This document shows positions 60,827 through 64,000 of a DNA stretch of 64,000 bases, piece after piece (positions within the stretch are counted from its first letter, which is position 1; each line of letters begins with the position of its first letter). The stretch is taken from assembly GCF_003697845.1 (NCBI RefSeq), contig NZ_RDQE01000003.1:22996-86995 (forward strand), given 5' to 3'. The position numbers were made by a program, and so were the translations under genes. Below the pieces are notes generated by a model, which was not told where the DNA came from, did no database searches, and saw nothing but the letters and a program-made list of their open reading frames with translations. This stretch comes from Halobellus captivus (lineage in GTDB: Archaea; Halobacteriota; Halobacteria; Halobacteriales; Haloferacaceae).

Positions 60827-61510
60827 TTACACCCCCAGCTCGTCAGCGAACTCGTCGAACGTCCCGACCTCGAGGTCCGGCTCGCGGAGGAAGTCCTCCC
60901 ACTCGGTGCCGGCTCGGTTCATCCAGGCTCCCTGCATCCCGGTGTGGAGTGCCCCCTGGACGTCGTACCACGACGCGGTCACGTGGACGATCTCGGAGAC
61001 GGCCGTCCCCGCCCGGCTCGCGGCGTGTCGGTAGAGCTTCCGGTCCGGCTTACACGCGCCGGCGTCGGCGGCGCTCACCGTGTCCGCGATCAGGTCGTCG
61101 ATCCCCGCGTGGGCGACCAGCCCGTCCAGCATGTCCGGGTCCCCGTTCGAGAGCAGGTAGACCTCGTAGCCGTCGTCGATCAGACGTTCGAGCCCGCCGC
61201 GAACGTCGTCGTACACCTCCAGATCGCCCACGCTGTCGAGGATCGCCTCCCGCTCGTCGGGAGTGACGTCCGCGTCCGCCACCTGTAGCGCGTAATCCAA
61301 CGACGTCTCGTAGCGCTCCCAGGTCGGCCGGAAGTCGTCCAACACCGCCGACGTGAGGCCGTACAGGCTCCCTCGGAGGTCCCAGATCCGCGCGATCGCC
61401 TCGGGGTTGTCGGTGTGTTCTCGGAGCGCTCGCTCCGTCGATAGCTCGTCGACGAGCGTGCTGTAGGAGTCGACGAAGACGGTCTCGACGCGGTCCGTGT
61501 CCAGTGTCAT
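60827..61510 (-). CDS. HAD-superfamily hydrolase, haloacid dehalogenase type II-like
   Basis: A 227-residue HAD protein. Motif I is VFVDSYSTLVDE (nucleophile Asp in DxYxTL), motif II VYLLSNGDPDML, motif III Lys in GACKPDRKLYRHAA, motif IV VTASWYDVQGALHTGMQ. The Type II dehalogenase arrangement is seen, but halo-acid activity is not proven and a phosphatase role is possible. ATG 61510 is preferred; a minus-strand TTTTATC at 61537-61543 is well placed for a leaderless operon with the M20 gene downstream. Confidence 0.9.
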   Translation of the reverse strand: MTLDTDRVETVFVDSYSTLVDELSTERALREHTDNPEAIARIWDLRGSLYGLTSAVLDDFRPTWERYETSLDYALQVADADVTPDEREAILDSVGDLEVYDDVRGGLERLIDDGYEVYLLSNGDPDMLDGLVAHAGIDDLIADTVSAADAGACKPDRKLYRHAASRAGTAVSEIVHVTASWYDVQGALHTGMQGAWMNRAGTEWEDFLREPDLEVGTFDEFADELGV

Positions 61511-61598
61511 CACTGTACGGTCGGGTCGCAGACGATGATAAAACCACGTCCGCCGCGGCCGAAGGGAGGCCAGGGAGTCGCGGAACCCGCGGGAGCCG

Positions 61599-62735
61599 TC
61601 AGAGTCGACCGGCCAGCCGGAACCTCCCGATCGGCACGTCGGTGTCCCCGGTCGTCGCGAGGTCGGCGAGCGCCTCGCCGATCACGCTACAGAACTTGAA
61701 GCCCGACCCCGAGAAGCCGGCCGCGATCGACACCTGCGGGTAGTCGGGGTGGGTGTCGACGTAGAAGTGGCCGTCGACCGACTCCGTGACGATACACGAG
61801 GACATCCCCATGGTCGGTCCGTTTCCGGTCGGCAGGTGGTTCTCCGGCAACCGTCTGAGGAACTCGTCATCCTGGAGGGTCGGCTCCGTGCGCCAGTCGT
61901 CCGGGTCGATCGCCTCGGGCGTCTCGGGCTCCCGTCCGAACTTGTAGCCCGGCCGCTCGTAGGTCGGGAACCCGTAGTAGGACCCCTCGGGCACCCGTAT
62001 CGTGAACCCCGGGAACGCCTCCGGCGTGAAGTGCTCCTCCCGGTCCGGTTGAACCCAGATCATCACCCGTCGTTCGGGAGTCAGCCTCCCGGAGAGCACG
62101 TCCAAGTGTTTCGCGGCCCACGCGCCCGACGAGACGACGAGGTGGTCGGCGGCGTAGGTCCCTCGATCGGTCCGCACGCGCACGCCGTCGCCGACGGGCT
62201 CCCAGTCGAGCACGCGTTCGCGGGCGTGGACCGTCCCGCCGTGTGCCTGTGCCCGGCGGACGTGAGCCGTGACCGCCCGTTCGCTCGCGAGGAAGCCGCC
62301 GTCGTCCTGGTAGATCCCCACGTAGTCCTCCGGGAGGTCGTACGCGGGGAACCGCTCGCCGATCTCGGCGGTCGACAGCGTCTCGTATGACACGTCGTGG
62401 CGGTCACACGCCGCGGTCGCGTCGGCGATCTTGTCGCTGCCGGGCGGCCCGATCCCGACCGTTCCGGTCTCGACGAACAGCTCCCACCCGATCTCGTCCT
62501 CCAACTCGAGCCAGCGGTCCCGTGCCCGCTTCACGAGCGGCACGTACTCGTGGCCCTTGGTCTGTGGCAGCCGCAGGAGTCGGGACTCGCCATGGGAGGA
62601 GCCGTGGGCGTGTGGTACGTCGTACCGCTCGATCCCGAGCACGTCCACGCCGCGTTTCGCGAGGTGGTAGGTGGCGGCGCTGCCCATCCCGCCCACGCCG
62701 ACGACGATCACCTCGTAGGTCTCGTCCGGTGTCAT
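61599..62735 (-). CDS. N-methyl-amino-acid oxidase (solA/monomeric sarcosine oxidase-like)
   Basis: A 378-residue FAD-dependent oxidase. The dinucleotide motif VIVVGVGGMGSAATYHLAKRG is followed by HGSSHGESRLLRL, the covalent-flavin region of the MSOX/N-methyltryptophan oxidase family. The covalent-attachment Cys is present in GMSSCIVTESVDGHFYVD, and the C-terminal AAGFSGSGFKFCSVIGEAL completes the family. It demethylates N-methyl amino acids or sarcosine, producing formaldehyde and H2O2. Start ATG 62735 is at the family N-terminus. Downstream intergenic DNA separates it from the USP gene. Confidence 0.93.
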   Translation of the reverse strand: MTPDETYEVIVVGVGGMGSAATYHLAKRGVDVLGIERYDVPHAHGSSHGESRLLRLPQTKGHEYVPLVKRARDRWLELEDEIGWELFVETGTVGIGPPGSDKIADATAACDRHDVSYETLSTAEIGERFPAYDLPEDYVGIYQDDGGFLASERAVTAHVRRAQAHGGTVHARERVLDWEPVGDGVRVRTDRGTYAADHLVVSSGAWAAKHLDVLSGRLTPERRVMIWVQPDREEHFTPEAFPGFTIRVPEGSYYGFPTYERPGYKFGREPETPEAIDPDDWRTEPTLQDDEFLRRLPENHLPTGNGPTMGMSSCIVTESVDGHFYVDTHPDYPQVSIAAGFSGSGFKFCSVIGEALADLATTGDTDVPIGRFRLAGRL

Positions 62736-63356
62736 CGGCTCACGTTTCGGAGATCCCGAGAAAAACGCTTCGGCGACCCGTCCCGTTCGACCGGCTCACG
62801 TCGATTCACGTGATACCGTTGATATTGCGGTGGCGCGTGCCCGTGAGCGCCCGCCAGGGCGCGAACCGGCCCGCGCGAGGGACGCGGCGAACGCGAGCGG
62901 TGAAACCGCGAGCCGTGAGCCGCGAGGCTGGGGAGGCGTGAGGTGCGGGGCTGTGCGGAGACGTGCGGGGCGGTTGCGGTCGGGTGGGACCAAAAGGGCA
63001 GTCGCGATGGCGACGGTGGCCGCCGTAAGGACCGCAGGGAGTGAGCGAAGCGAACGACCGAGGACCGTGGTTCGAGAGAGCTCTGCTCTCTCGTCATCAC
63101 GAGACGGCGGAGGCATCTCGAACGACAACGAGGCCCTCGAGCCGTCGCGACTGGGGTTCGATCGCGTGCCAGTCGAACGGCCACGCGACGCGTTCTCCGC
63201 GTCGGTCGTCGGTTATACGAGACACGGACGGGACGTACAAGTACAAATTGGCACCTCTCTCGTTATCGGAATTTGAAACGAAACCGGACGTTCGCGGGGC
63301 TGTGACCCTCTCGAGTATCGACAGCGTATTTACGTGACGAACGCGTCCGTGGCGAC
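62736..63356. other. Gene-free GC-rich intergenic region
   Basis: About 620 bases with no credible gene. From about 62870 it contains G-rich, internally repetitive sequence (GCGAACGCGAGCGGTGAAAC, GTGAGCGAAGCGAACGACCG, GGTCGGGTGGGACCAAAAGG) of a type I recall from many haloarchaeal intergenic regions. The only ORFs here are low-complexity and unlikely to be coding. GTATTTACG at about 63326-63334 is the TATA element for the next gene. Confidence 0.6.
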
Positions 63357-63788
63357 ATGACTCTGGTCGTGGTGCCGGTCCGGTATCCGCCGACGGCCCA
63401 TTCGGAGGCGACGCTCCGCGAGGGCGTCCGCGTCGCCGAGGAGCGTGACGCCGAACTCACCGTCCTCCACGTGGACCTGTATCAGAACAGCGGCGGCGTC
63501 TCGCGAAGCGACCTCAAACGCGCCGTCGAGCGCCGGATCGGCCGGATCGACCGCGCCCGGTACGTCGTCCGACGCGGGTTCCTCGTCGAGGAGACCATCC
63601 TCGAGGAGATCATCGCCGAGGACGCCGACGTCGTCGTCATCGGGTCGAAGCAGGCGGGCCGTTGGCGGCGCATGGTCCAGAAGCTCCTCTCGGACCCCGA
63701 CATCGACAGCTATCTCCGCGACCAGCTCGACTGTACGGTCATCACGGTCGACGGCTCCGGCGATACCGTGTCGAACGTCGACGCCTGA
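63357..63788 (+). CDS. Universal stress protein
   Basis: A 143-residue UspA-fold protein. The pattern VVVPVRYPPTAHSEATLREGVRVAEERDAELTVLHV (two parts) opens the fold; DADVVVIGSKQAGRWRRMVQKLLSDPDIDSYL and DCTVITVD close it. The usual ATP motif G-x2-G-x9-G(S/T) is largely absent (GSKQAGRW), suggesting a non-nucleotide-binding form. GTATTTACG at 63326-63334 fits a leaderless message. Role in stress adaptation is by family only. Confidence 0.88.
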   Translation: MTLVVVPVRYPPTAHSEATLREGVRVAEERDAELTVLHVDLYQNSGGVSRSDLKRAVERRIGRIDRARYVVRRGFLVEETILEEIIAEDADVVVIGSKQAGRWRRMVQKLLSDPDIDSYLRDQLDCTVITVDGSGDTVSNVDA

Positions 63789-63989
63789 GGGTCATCGACT
63801 CGATCGAGATCCGCTTCTTCCGACGTGATGTCGTGTGAAACAGCCGGTCGCTGAGGAGTGCGTATCGAACAACGAATTTTCTATCAAATTTGAAAAGTGT
63901 TCGTAGTGACGTGCTGAATAGAACGCGCAAATGTGCCACTGGTTGCGAGAAAACCCACGGAGTGGATCGAATACAGATGTTAGATTACA

Positions 63990-64000
63990 CCCCCCCCCCC
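63990..64000. repeat. Homopolymeric C run at the window edge
   Basis: At least 11 consecutive C residues, cut off by the window end. It may be a phase-variable tract, a sequencing artefact or a contig end; the total length cannot be seen. The 200 bases before it are AT-rich and hold no gene. Confidence 0.8.

Noticed and set aside
62796..63128. Minus-strand frame in the 62.7-63.3 kb intergenic region
   Set aside because: Low-complexity Arg/Ser/Ala product from GC-rich repetitive DNA, no motif, no placed promoter.
63742..63939. Minus-strand small frame at the right end
   Set aside because: Overlaps the end of the universal stress protein gene and yields an Arg-rich product unlike haloarchaeal proteins.

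Overview
The window is chromosomal DNA of an extremely halophilic archaeon (class Halobacteria; a Halorubrum-like member of the Haloferacales is my inference). The evidence is high GC with strong G/C bias at third codon positions, very acidic proteins, twin-arginine signal peptides, an archaeal TFB gene, a geranylgeranyl reductase family protein for archaeal lipids, and many genes with a TATA-like box 22-35 bases before the start codon, as expected for leaderless haloarchaeal mRNAs. Most of the window is ordinary housekeeping and metabolic DNA on both strands, with short operons recognisable by 1-8 base overlaps.

Layout. 1-5.4 kb: a truncated unknown gene, a MutS-family ATPase, acyl-CoA dehydrogenase, PurA and a small winged-helix protein. 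5.4-12 kb: a large coiled-coil protein, a Nudix hydrolase, an inositol-phosphatase-like protein, TFB and an M24 peptidase. 12-16.3 kb: membrane protein, MFS transporter, small acidic protein, cupin/zinc-ribbon fusion and a Tat-exported beta-helix protein. 16.3-18.6 kb: operon hisC, AK6-like kinase, CDP-alcohol phosphatidyltransferase. 18.8-26.2 kb: FAH-family hydrolase, metal-dependent hydrolase, OsmC, small membrane proteins, redoxin, a degenerate JAMM protein, PRC-barrel and a CaCA exchanger. 26.4-35.7 kb: an FAD/Fe-S oxidoreductase, a candidate nuclease, Nudix, a uS10 paralogue, M20 amidohydrolase, ArsR-like regulator, aldo/keto reductase and geranylgeranyl reductase. 35.8-42.3 kb: a BMP-type (probably nucleoside) ABC importer with an opposing MFS gene inside the cluster. 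42.4-46.3 kb: phosphohexomutase, an HTH regulator and an aldehyde dehydrogenase. 46.4-48.15 kb: an IS200/IS605 element (tnpA, tnpB). 48.2-56.2 kb: acylphosphatase, VOC protein, purS-purQ, purU, the Lhr helicase and a protein resembling the C-terminal domain of MgsA/RarA. 58.2-63.8 kb: two M20 peptidases, a HAD hydrolase, a solA-like oxidase and a universal stress protein.

The least ordinary stretch is 56.39-58.1 kb. A tRNA-Tyr gene is followed by a 29-base imperfect copy of its own anticodon/T-arm segment, then a small ORF that looks like the detached C-terminal tail of a restriction-modification methyltransferase, then a conspicuously AT-rich two-gene cassette: a YwgA/Panacea-like protein and, 2 bases downstream, a three-helix membrane protein. 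This looks like a small tRNA-associated island, and the cassette is a candidate toxin-antitoxin or defence pair. Secondary points of interest are substituted catalytic residues in both IS605 proteins, a JAMM-like protein lacking metal ligands, a candidate PD-(D/E)XK nuclease with a five-cysteine cluster, and a 24-base perfect palindrome ending a 20-base tandem repeat.
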